6,546 bases of DNA, taken from NCBI GenBank assembly GCA_964609495.1, contig CAZSTA010000198.1, positions 1 to 6,546 on the forward strand. Direction: 5' to 3'. Positions 1-5,751 of this stretch are shown in pieces. How positions within the stretch are numbered: the stretch's first letter is position 1; every line of letters starts with the position of its first letter. The notes beneath the pieces are model-generated. The model did no database searches, was not told where the DNA came from, and was given only the letters and a program-made list of their open reading frames with translations. Origin of the DNA: CAZSTA01 sp964609495 [NCBI: uncultured bacterium]. GTDB taxonomy: Bacteria; CAZSTA01. The position numbers and the translations under genes are program-made.

Positions 1-27
1 TTTAACCTTGAGTCCTATTTGAAGCAA
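1..27 (-). CDS. Possible start of a downstream gene, cut by the window edge
   Basis: A TTG at 27 opens a frame to the left edge, giving only nine residues (MLQIGLKVK). It is preceded by AAAAGG about six bases upstream. Before that, GATCCCCCCTCACCCTTAA resembles the C-rich arm that precedes the mrdA and rodA Shine-Dalgarno sites. TTG is also the start of radC, mreB and mreC here, so the codon is not out of character. The stretch is too short to recognise a product, and a stop-free run of this length is expected by chance, so this rests only on the leader resemblance. Confidence 0.25.
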
Positions 28-121
28 AAGTTACCTTTTAAGGGTGAGGGGGGATCATATCTTGAACCCACTAGCGAAAAACCGAGAATATAATACTCCG
101 ATTATCTGCTCAAAGATCAAA

Positions 122-146
122 AGGGGGAACTGAAGAAGTAACCCCT
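122..146. terminator. Possible terminator hairpin after rodA
   Basis: Sense strand AGGGG-TT-ACT-TCTTC-AGT-TC-CCCCT folds as a 5-bp GC-rich outer stem, a 2x2 internal loop, a 3-bp inner stem and a 5-base loop, beginning 20 bases after the rodA stop. Only a short run of four T residues follows (ending TTTTGATC), so termination would be weak. Its flanks (GAGAGGGG and CCCCCTT) resemble the hairpins before mrdA and rodA, so it may belong to the same family of intercistronic hairpins. Confidence 0.4.
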
Positions 147-166
147 CTCCTTTGAGAGATGAGATA

Positions 167-1276
167 TTAATCAAACATAGTATCTTGCTTTCTTAAATAA
201 ACATTCTCCAATAATCCTATCGCCATGCTAAAGACTAGGAAGGAATTCCCCCCGTAGGTTATAAAGGGTAAAGGCATCCCCGTGATCGGCATAATCCCCA
301 TTGTCATACCCACGTTTACAAATATCTGGAAGAAGAGCATCGAGACTACGCCGATTGCCAAAATACCACCTAACCCATCCTTAGCTTGCTCCGCGATTAT
401 CAAACCTCGCCAAAGAATAACTACATAGAGGAATAGCAAGGCAACTCCTCCCATAAATCCTAGCTCCTCCCCTACTACCGCGAAGATGAAGTCAGTATGT
501 TGGTCGGGCAAGAAGGAGAGCTGACTCTGAGTTCCAGCGAATAATCCTTTCCCCCATAGACCACCAGAACCGATTGCTATCTTCGATTGAATGAGTTGAT
601 AGCTAGCTCCCAAAGGATCTAAATCTGGATAGAGAAAAACCAACATCCTTCGTTGTTGATAGGCTTCCAGACGAGGCCAAAGTAGTAGAACTATGATCGC
701 CCCTAACCCAACCAAACAGATGAGATGGAAAATGGGAATTCCGCTCATGTATAACATCCCTATCAAGATCGCGACTAGGACCAATGCGGTCCCCAAATCG
801 GGTTGTTTGAGAATTAGGAGTAGAGGGATCATAACTATAAAGCAGGATATAGCTGTATCGAATACCCCATCGAGTTTGCTGAGCCGCTTCCCAAGGAATT
901 TGGCTAAAGCGATGATAATCGCTATCTTTGCTACCTCAGCGGGCTGAAGGCGAAAGACTTTTAAGTTTATCCACCTTTGAGCACCACGCGTGATATTTCC
1001 TATAATAAAGACGAAAATTAGGAGTAGAATTACTCCTACATAGATCAAGTTCGCGTAATTCCCAAGGAATCTATAATCGATCAGGATCATTATCATCAAG
1101 GCCACTAGCCCCACCAATATCCACATCATCTGCTCCTTGACGAAATAGAAAGGATCGCCGTAAACTCTGGTCGCCATGATCTTGGAAGCGGAATATATGA
1201 TTATCAATCCATAACAGGATAATAGTATATATGATAAAAGTAGGGTATAATCTAATCTTCTCAATACTTTGGACAT
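167..1276 (-). CDS. rodA: RodA, SEDS-family peptidoglycan glycosyltransferase
   Basis: RodA polymerises lipid II into glycan strands during side-wall growth and acts as a complex with PBP2, encoded just upstream. The 369 residues give about ten membrane segments by eye, with a large extracytoplasmic loop at about 200-262. SEDS landmarks are GAQRWINLKVFRLQPAEVAK (98-117), KQPDLGTALV (157-166), SKIAIGSGGLWGKG (231-244), LPDQHTDFIFAVVGEELG (256-273) and PFITYGGNS (337-345). Asp262 in the HTDF motif corresponds to the putative catalytic aspartate of E. coli RodA. The start is ATG at 1276, 49 bp after mrdA. FtsW and SpoVE are the other family members; the PBP2 neighbour and lack of division genes support RodA. 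It is the last confidently called gene of the operon in view. Confidence 0.97.
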   Translation of the reverse strand: MSKVLRRLDYTLLLSYILLSCYGLIIIYSASKIMATRVYGDPFYFVKEQMMWILVGLVALMIMILIDYRFLGNYANLIYVGVILLLIFVFIIGNITRGAQRWINLKVFRLQPAEVAKIAIIIALAKFLGKRLSKLDGVFDTAISCFIVMIPLLLILKQPDLGTALVLVAILIGMLYMSGIPIFHLICLVGLGAIIVLLLWPRLEAYQQRRMLVFLYPDLDPLGASYQLIQSKIAIGSGGLWGKGLFAGTQSQLSFLPDQHTDFIFAVVGEELGFMGGVALLFLYVVILWRGLIIAEQAKDGLGGILAIGVVSMLFFQIFVNVGMTMGIMPITGMPLPFITYGGNSFLVFSMAIGLLENVYLRKQDTMFD

Positions 1277-1284
1277 AATAATCT

Positions 1285-1288
1285 CTCC
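1285..1288 (-). promoter_or_regulatory. Ribosome binding site of rodA
   Basis: GGAG, within TGGAGAG, lies eight bases before the rodA ATG at 1276. The core match is short but well spaced. Confidence 0.6.
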
Positions 1289-1296
1289 ATCATTAA

Positions 1297-1330
1297 GGGG
1301 GAGGGATCCTCCCCTTCTATATCAATTATT
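1297..1330 (-). promoter_or_regulatory. rodA leader hairpin (shared G-rich element)
   Basis: The sense strand GGGGAGG-ATC-CCTCCCC (1314-1298) forms a 7-bp stem with a 3-base loop, nearly the same as the mrdA leader hairpin. Directly before it, AATAATTGATATAG (1330-1317) is identical over 14 bases to the sequence at 5623-5610 before mreB, and contains the mrdA stop codon TAA (1328-1326). The rodA Shine-Dalgarno site follows nine bases after the stem. Recurrence at three starts of one operon suggests function; what it does is not shown. Confidence 0.65.
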
Positions 1331-3131
1331 TAGAGGCTAATCTATCTCCTTCCGAGGGGAGATCGAATATCCTCCTTAAGATCTCTTTAGCGATAGGAAC
1401 TGCGGTATAACTTCCTTCCCCGCCATGTTCCACAAGCACTGAGATGACTACCTGAGGGTTGTCATAAGGAGCATAAGCTATGAACCAGGCATGATTATCA
1501 CCATGGGGATTTTGGGCAGTTCCGGTCTTTCCCGCAATGGGTAGCTCCTCCATCCTTATTCGCCGGGCAGTTCCTCTAGTTCCAAAGACCGCTAGGTAAA
1601 GACCTAGACGAATAGCTCGAATGGTATCGGGAGAGAAGGATAATTTTCTTATTATCTGAGGTTTGAAATCACGTAGGACTTCGCCAGTGGGAGAGGTGAT
1701 CTTCTTCACTATTTGAGGCTTATATAAAGTCCCCCCATTAGCGATAGCACTCATCACGTTCGCCATTTGAAGGGGGGTCGCCATAACGAACCCTTGCCCA
1801 ATGGACATATTCACGGTATCACCAGGGAACCATGCCGTATCCCAAGTTTTCTTCTTCCACTCTGGAGTGGGGATTATCCCACTCATCTCATTAGGAAGAT
1901 CTATACCTGTTTCCTTACCCAATCCCAATTGCTTAGCATAATGAGCGAGTTTCTTTACTCCCACCTCATATCCCAGAGTGTAGAAATGGACGTTACAGGA
2001 TTGTTCTATCGCTTGAACGATGTTGAGGCTTCCATGACCACCCGGTTTCCAGCAATCATATTTCCATTTCCCCAAGTAGAAGCTACCTGGACAGTTTATG
2101 ACTCTCCCCCTCCTGATTTCCCCCTCCGGAGATATGTCGATGTAAGTTTTGCCCTCCTCTAAAGCCGCGTAAGCAGTTACGATCTTGAATAGAGAACCAG
2201 CGGGGTAGCCAGATAAAGCTCGATTCACCATAGGGAAGTTGGGATCATTATGGAGAGCCTCCCAATCCTCAGCGGATATGCGATCATTGAAGATATTAGG
2301 GTCAAAGCTAGGCTCACTCGCTAAGGCTAAGATCTCCCCGGTGCGCGGATCCTCTACCACTACAGTGGCTATCTTGTCACCTAGAGCCTCTTCAACTATG
2401 GTCTGAATCTCCGCATCTATAGTCAAAATGATATTATTACCGGGGGTGGGATCTTTGGTACTCAAAACCCTCAAAATTCGATTATGGGTATTGACCTCTA
2501 GAACTTGACCTCCAGGCTCTCCTCTTAGGAAACCTTCATATTCCTTCTCTACTCCCATCTTGCCGATCTCCTCGCCCAAGCGATAATCACTGTATTGGGG
2601 ATTCTCCAGCTCCTCCTTAGTGATGCCGCGTATATATCCTAGGATGTGAGTAGCGGTCTTCCCTTGGAGATAAGAGCGTCGAGCTTCTACCTCTACTGTT
2701 ATCCCCGGTAATTCCAAATTGTGTTCCTCTAGAATCACAACCGTCTTAAGGTCCACGTTCTCCTTCAGTTTGATTGGGAGATAAGAAGGAGTGTTAGAGT
2801 TCAAAACAGCATCTTCTAGCAGTTTGATATCCCAGTTGAGAAGTTCGTTAAGTTTGAGGAAGACCTCCCTTTGCTTATCCTGGCTCATCCTTTCCATAGT
2901 AACCACATAGGAAGGACTATTGGCCACTAGAGGTCTCATATATCGGTCGAAGAGCAGACCTCGAGGGGCAGGTATCCAAACCTTGCGTATCCTATTTTTC
3001 TCTGATAGTTGCCCGTACTTATCATGGCTTATTAATTGCATAGAGAATAATTTGCTTATCAAAACAAGGAAAGCGAAGATAATAATTAAGCCAAAGATGA
3101 TAAGGCGACGGCGCAATATTTCGGAATTCAC
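1326..3131 (-). CDS. mrdA: Penicillin-binding protein 2 (MrdA), transpeptidase
   Basis: PBP2 is the class B penicillin-binding protein of the elongasome. It cross-links new glycan strands made by its partner RodA, on the outer face of the inner membrane. The 601 residues comprise a cytoplasmic tip and one membrane anchor (about 9-28), a non-catalytic pedestal starting at PRGLLFDRYMRPLVAN (56-71), and the transpeptidase domain (about 250-590). The catalytic motifs are intact: S313-LF-K316 (SxxK), S378-C-N380 (SxN) and K535-TGT (KTG). Cys347, Cys360, His366 and Cys379 match the positions of a structural zinc site described in Acinetobacter PBP2, though with different ligands. The start is GTG at 3131 with a good Shine-Dalgarno site. 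It lies 34 bp after mreD and 49 bp before rodA, as usual for the mrdA-rodA pair. The RodA neighbour and the length argue against FtsI (PBP3). Confidence 0.96.
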   Translation of the reverse strand: MNSEILRRRLIIFGLIIIFAFLVLISKLFSMQLISHDKYGQLSEKNRIRKVWIPAPRGLLFDRYMRPLVANSPSYVVTMERMSQDKQREVFLKLNELLNWDIKLLEDAVLNSNTPSYLPIKLKENVDLKTVVILEEHNLELPGITVEVEARRSYLQGKTATHILGYIRGITKEELENPQYSDYRLGEEIGKMGVEKEYEGFLRGEPGGQVLEVNTHNRILRVLSTKDPTPGNNIILTIDAEIQTIVEEALGDKIATVVVEDPRTGEILALASEPSFDPNIFNDRISAEDWEALHNDPNFPMVNRALSGYPAGSLFKIVTAYAALEEGKTYIDISPEGEIRRGRVINCPGSFYLGKWKYDCWKPGGHGSLNIVQAIEQSCNVHFYTLGYEVGVKKLAHYAKQLGLGKETGIDLPNEMSGIIPTPEWKKKTWDTAWFPGDTVNMSIGQGFVMATPLQMANVMSAIANGGTLYKPQIVKKITSPTGEVLRDFKPQIIRKLSFSPDTIRAIRLGLYLAVFGTRGTARRIRMEELPIAGKTGTAQNPHGDNHAWFIAYAPYDNPQVVISVLVEHGGEGSYTAVPIAKEILRRIFDLPSEGDRLASK

Positions 3132-3138
3132 ATCAACT

Positions 3139-3144
3139 CTCCTT
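3139..3144 (-). promoter_or_regulatory. Ribosome binding site of mrdA, supporting GTG
   Basis: AAGGAG lies seven bases before the GTG at 3131. An ATG overlapping that GTG (3133-3131) is out of use, because it would be followed at once by TGA. Confidence 0.75.
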
Positions 3145-3146
3145 AA

Positions 3147-3168
3147 GGGGGAGGAATCCTCCCCTCTA
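3147..3168 (-). promoter_or_regulatory. mrdA leader hairpin (shared G-rich element)
   Basis: In the sense strand GGGGAGG-ATT-CCTCCCC (3164-3148) forms a 7-bp GC-rich stem with a 3-base loop, and CCTTAAGG follows. The preceding TAG is the mreD stop codon, and TAGAGGGGAGGA (3168-3157) is identical to the sequence in the mreB leader. The Shine-Dalgarno site of mrdA starts four bases after the stem. There is no U-run after it, so it is unlikely to be an efficient terminator. The CCTCCCC arm resembles an anti-Shine-Dalgarno sequence and could also pair with the nearby GGAG. Confidence 0.65.
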
Positions 3169-3666
3169 TTTTAAGGATCTGCTTACCCTCTGTAACCATA
3201 TAAGGATAAAGGGAGTAAGTGCTATGTTATAAAGGGAGGTGAAGAGGAAAACATCTATTAACCGTCCCCAATCAGGATTACCTAATAATCCCCAGAGATT
3301 GGAGAGGATAAAGATCGCGAGATTATGAAATATACTTGCGATGAATACTATCACTACCGAGACTATCAAATTCTCCTTGAAGAAATTAGGGCTGTACCAA
3401 CCTACGAAGAATGCGATGAGAGTCTTTGTTAAAGCATTCATTCCCATCATTGCGGCCGAGAATATATCTTCGAGTAGCCCCGCGATGAAGCCGAATATAG
3501 CCCCTTTCTGAGCTCCCTGATTGAGACTGAAACAGACTGAGAGAATTAAGAGTAAATCGGGTTTAATCCCCTTAATCACTAAAATATCACTTACCTGAAG
3601 GATAAGACATATTAAAAGTATTCCCATCAGAGATAATATCTGCCTCGGCAATCTTCTATCCTTCAT
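3166..3666 (-). CDS. mreD: Rod shape-determining protein MreD
   Basis: MreD is a small polytopic inner-membrane protein that works with MreC in the elongasome and may balance MreC's action on PBP2. The 166 residues are almost wholly hydrophobic, with about five or six membrane segments by eye (roughly 11-30, 36-50, 54-72, 79-93, 99-125 and 137-158). The conserved family pattern is visible: KPDLLLILSVCFSL (35-48), then GAIFGFIAGLLEDIFSA (55-71), which contains the usual G-x3-G-x2-x-D arrangement, and GMNALTKTLIAFFVGW (75-90). The start is ATG at 3666, overlapping the mreC stop by 11 bp. The TAG stop lies within the G-rich leader element of mrdA. MreD is weakly conserved in sequence, but length, topology and position make the call safe. 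Confidence 0.94.
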   Translation of the reverse strand: MKDRRLPRQILSLMGILLICLILQVSDILVIKGIKPDLLLILSVCFSLNQGAQKGAIFGFIAGLLEDIFSAAMMGMNALTKTLIAFFVGWYSPNFFKENLIVSVVIVFIASIFHNLAIFILSNLWGLLGNPDWGRLIDVFLFTSLYNIALTPFILIWLQRVSRSLK

Positions 3667-4507
3667 CGGGATGTTCCACCTCAGCGGTATGGTCGCTAGC
3701 TTTTATAATGAGAACCTCCTCCAATTTAGCGAAGTCAACGCGAGGTTTTACTTCGACCTTTTGCATCAATCCAATGTTGTCCTTAGTGACCTTCATGACA
3801 TCTCCGATGATCAAGCCTTTCGGGAATATCCCACCTATCCCAGAAGATATTATAATGTCATCCTTCTTGACCTGAGCTCTGCTCGATAGGTATTTCATCT
3901 CGCATAAAAATCCCCAGGATTTCCCTACTATTACTCCCTCATCCCTAGATCTCTGCACTATAGCTCCTACTGAGCTTGTATGATCGATTATAGACATAAT
4001 ATGAGCGGTATGAGCGGATACCTTTACCACTCTTCCTACCAGGCCCTGATGGCTTACTACCGGCATATTCCCAGCTACCCCATCGGCAGACCCTTTATTA
4101 ACAATTATGTTTCTGAACCAATTACTGGGATCTTTCCCGATAACCTCGGCGGTGATCCTCTCTCCTGGTATATCGGAGGAAAACTTCAACAGTTCACGTA
4201 ATCTCTCGTTAATTATCTTCTGCTCTTGCAGTTCACTCAATCTTGTATTAAGTCTAGCAACCTCTTCTCTGAGCCTTCTGTTCTCCTTCTGTAGATATCC
4301 TACTCTAGTCAGGGAGAACCAAAAGCGACCGATGACTCTGGTAACTTTACCGAATAAATTTTGCGGAACGGAAATCACATCCATAATAACCGATTCTAGC
4401 CCACTAGTTCTAGTAGGTCTTGCCGCCTGCACAAACATCAGACCCAGAGATAAAATCACTAGAATCACCAAGGTTATTATTCGTTTATCCAACCAGAATT
4501 GTAACAA
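3656..4507 (-). CDS. mreC: Rod shape-determining protein MreC
   Basis: MreC is the bitopic scaffold that links the cytoplasmic MreB filament to PBP2 in the periplasm or outer wall zone and is thought to switch PBP2-RodA on. The 283 residues show a short cytoplasmic N-terminus, one membrane segment (about 9-28), a charged heptad-like coiled coil (about 70-108) and the two-lobed beta domain (about 112-270). Family landmarks are DPSNWFRNIIVNKGSADGV (126-144) and SGIGGIFPKGLIIGDV (222-237). The tail after 270 is short and acidic-polar. The start is TTG at 4507: the first internal ATG (residue 24) would delete most of the membrane segment. The gene begins two bases after the mreB stop, and its last 11 bases overlap mreD. 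Confidence 0.96.
   Translation of the reverse strand: MLQFWLDKRIITLVILVILSLGLMFVQAARPTRTSGLESVIMDVISVPQNLFGKVTRVIGRFWFSLTRVGYLQKENRRLREEVARLNTRLSELQEQKIINERLRELLKFSSDIPGERITAEVIGKDPSNWFRNIIVNKGSADGVAGNMPVVSHQGLVGRVVKVSAHTAHIMSIIDHTSSVGAIVQRSRDEGVIVGKSWGFLCEMKYLSSRAQVKKDDIIISSGIGGIFPKGLIIGDVMKVTKDNIGLMQKVEVKPRVDFAKLEEVLIIKASDHTAEVEHPDEG
3676..3683 (-). promoter_or_regulatory. Ribosome binding site of mreD inside mreC
   Basis: TGAGGTGG near the end of mreC; its GAGGTG core is ten bases before the mreD ATG. Together with the 11-bp gene overlap it suggests translational coupling of mreD to mreC. Confidence 0.55.
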
Positions 4508-4509
4508 GG

Positions 4510-5559
4510 CTATCGCTTCCCTTTGCTTATTAATTCTCCCCTATTATATATGCTTCTCAGCGCCTTTGGGTTATCTAACACCTTTCCAGCTCCGTATGCT
4601 ACGCAGGATAGAGGGTCTTCCGCCACTATCACTGGAATACCCATCTCCCTAACCAACAGGATATCTAAGCCCTTCAGAAGAGAACCACCTCCAGCCATAA
4701 CTAAGCCTCTGGTGGTTATATCGGCTGCTAATTCGGGCGGAGTGTTCTCTAGGGTGACCCGAACTGCTTCCACAATAGCGTTTATTGGCTCTCGCAGAGC
4801 CTCCCTAATCTGGGATTCGGTTATCTCTATCGTCTTGGGAAGTCCCTCCACCATATCACGTCCCTTGACCTCCATGGACATATCTCCATCTCTCTGACGG
4901 CAAGCAGTGCCTATCTTAAACTTTATCTCCTCAGCGGAGTGGAGTCCAATGAGAAAGTTACAATTCTTCTTCAAGTAAGATACAATAGCCTCATCCATCT
5001 CATCGCCCGCGGTCCTGATCGATCTATCAACGACGATCCCTCCGAGAGAGATTACCGCTACCTCAGTTGTTCCTCCCCCGACATCGACTACCATATTACC
5101 CACCGGTTCGTGGATAGGCAGACCAGCGCCGATGGCCGCGGCTATCGGCTCTTCCACTAAATATGCCTGTCTAACCCCTGCCTCTTTTACAACCTCTATG
5201 ACTGCTCTCCTTTCCACCTCGGTGACTCCTGATGGGACGCAGATAACGACTCGAGGACGTCGAAATATAGCAAATCTATTTCTTACTCGCGAGAGGAAGT
5301 ACTGTAGCATACTCCTAGTTATACTGAAATCAGTGATAACGCCATCCCTTATCGGTCTTATTACTTCGATATTAATTGGAGCGCGACCGATCATCCTTTT
5401 AGCCGCAATACCAACCGCTAGGACTTTATTCGATCCTCTCTCTACAGCTACGACCGAGGGCTCTCTCAGAATTATCCCTTTATGCATAACATAGACCAGG
5501 GTGTTCGCTGTTCCCAAATCTATTCCCAAATCTTCTCCAAATATTATCCGCATATTCAA
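4510..5559 (-). CDS. mreB: Rod shape-determining protein MreB
   Basis: MreB is the bacterial actin homologue. It forms ATP-dependent membrane-bound filaments that orient the elongasome and set rod shape. The 349-residue length is normal. Actin-fold ATPase motifs are in order: phosphate-1 GIDLGTANT (12-20, Asp14), connect-1 VEEPIAAAIG (135-144), phosphate-2 DVGGGTTE (159-166) and the adenosine motif GLVMAGGGSLLKG (285-297). The short N-terminus has no long amphipathic helix; the hydrophobic stretch FAIF (96-99) before the conserved RPRVVICVPSG segment sits where other MreBs have a membrane-insertion loop. The start is taken as TTG at 5559 because of Shine-Dalgarno spacing; ATG at 5553 is the alternative. 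The stop TAG lies two bases before the mreC start, so the two are surely co-transcribed. The paralogue Mbl cannot be strictly excluded, but the neighbours fit MreB. Confidence 0.98.
   Translation of the reverse strand: MNMRIIFGEDLGIDLGTANTLVYVMHKGIILREPSVVAVERGSNKVLAVGIAAKRMIGRAPINIEVIRPIRDGVITDFSITRSMLQYFLSRVRNRFAIFRRPRVVICVPSGVTEVERRAVIEVVKEAGVRQAYLVEEPIAAAIGAGLPIHEPVGNMVVDVGGGTTEVAVISLGGIVVDRSIRTAGDEMDEAIVSYLKKNCNFLIGLHSAEEIKFKIGTACRQRDGDMSMEVKGRDMVEGLPKTIEITESQIREALREPINAIVEAVRVTLENTPPELAADITTRGLVMAGGGSLLKGLDILLVREMGIPVIVAEDPLSCVAYGAGKVLDNPKALRSIYNRGELISKGKR
4518..4524 (-). promoter_or_regulatory. Ribosome binding site of mreC inside mreB
   Basis: AAAGGGA lies within the last mreB codons, ten bases before the TTG at 4507. 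No ATG or GTG alternative lies nearby in frame, so this site supports the TTG start and implies coupling to mreB translation. Confidence 0.6.
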
Positions 5560-5568
5560 ATCGGTGTT

Positions 5569-5576
5569 CTCCTTTT
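5569..5576 (-). promoter_or_regulatory. Ribosome binding site deciding the mreB start
   Basis: AAAAGGAG in the sense strand is a strong Shine-Dalgarno match. It lies nine bases before the TTG at 5559 and fifteen before the ATG at 5553. The spacing favours the TTG start, which adds only Met-Asn to the protein. Confidence 0.7.
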
Positions 5577-5578
5577 CC

Positions 5579-5608
5579 AGAGGTAGATGGCTCCTCCCCT
5601 CTACCTCT
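5579..5608 (-). promoter_or_regulatory. mreB leader hairpin with G-rich loop
   Basis: A 9-bp perfect inverted repeat, AGAGGTAGA/TCTACCTCT, encloses a 12-base sense-strand loop GGGGAGGAGCCA, in which GG/CC could pair further. It ends three bases before the Shine-Dalgarno site of mreB. The sense sequence TAGAGGGGAGGA (5603-5592) is identical to that straddling the mreD stop before mrdA, and AATAATTGATATAG just upstream (5623-5610) is identical to that at the end of mrdA before rodA. No poly-U run follows, so it is not a standard terminator. A role in translation or mRNA stability is inferred. Confidence 0.6.
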
Positions 5609-5734
5609 CCTATATCAATTATTAGTAATTGAAAATTAGAATATCACTGCTGACCCGACTATTCTCTGCTTTCTAACTATCATCCTCTGTCTATATACAG
5701 ATATCACATCTAAAACTGCACTTCGCTACACTAT

Positions 5735-5749
5735 ATATAATTATTATAT
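5735..5749. repeat. AT-only 15-bp palindrome after radC
   Basis: ATATAAT-T-ATTATAT is a perfect inverted repeat starting two bases past the radC stop codon. It places a TATAAT hexamer on each strand (5736-5741 plus, 5748-5743 minus). In such an AT-rich stretch it could be chance, an easily melted promoter region, or a protein-binding site. Confidence 0.4.
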
Positions 5750-5751
5750 TA

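Larger units (their letters stand above)
5560..5751 (-). promoter_or_regulatory. radC-mreB intergenic leader region
   Basis: This 192-bp gap is the longest non-coding stretch inside the gene run and the likeliest place for an mreB promoter. The part next to radC is very AT-rich. A TATAAT -10-like hexamer lies at 5748-5743 on the sense strand, within a perfect 15-bp palindrome (5735-5749), but no convincing -35 box was found 16-19 bases upstream. A small inverted repeat, TCTGT/ACAGA around a 6-base loop, lies at 5686-5701. No GC-rich terminator follows radC, so read-through from radC into mreB is possible. The part next to mreB holds the shared leader element listed separately. Confidence 0.4.

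Noticed and set aside
44-57. Small AT-rich inverted repeat near the left edge (AAAAG-GTAA-CTTTT on the minus strand, about 28-41)
   Set aside because: A five-base, nearly all A-T stem with a four-base loop is expected by chance, and it overlaps the possible Shine-Dalgarno site better explained otherwise.
1-93. Plus-strand open frame from the left edge to TAA at 91-93, as the end of a convergent gene
   Set aside because: Thirty stop-free codons are quite likely by chance and the translation is not recognised. The hairpin at 122-146 would suit a shared terminator, so it is not excluded, but the leader resemblance on the other strand is slightly better evidence.
87-120. Possible promoter for a gene beyond rodA (TTGATC at 120-115, TATTAT at 95-90, minus strand)
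   Set aside because: The spacer is 19 bases and the -35 matches only four of six positions; other pairings nearby have 12-, 15- or 22-base spacers. None is convincing.
1767-2162. 131-codon plus-strand open frame inside mrdA
   Set aside because: It is antisense to the PBP2 transpeptidase domain, whose catalytic motifs are intact, and the translated product has no family features.
4107-4652. 181-codon plus-strand open frame over the mreB-mreC junction
   Set aside because: It lies antisense to two clearly identified genes and its translation shows no recognisable domain. It is a shadow of the strong codon bias on the other strand.
5610-5623. AATAATTGATATAG as a promoter for mreB
   Set aside because: TTGATA resembles a -35 box, but the 16-19 bases downstream lead into the G-rich hairpin and ribosome binding site with no -10-like sequence.
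5641-5707. ATATCAC repeated exactly 60 bases apart (5641 and 5701) in the radC-mreB gap
   Set aside because: Only seven bases match and the flanks differ; in AT-rich DNA this is not significant without more copies.
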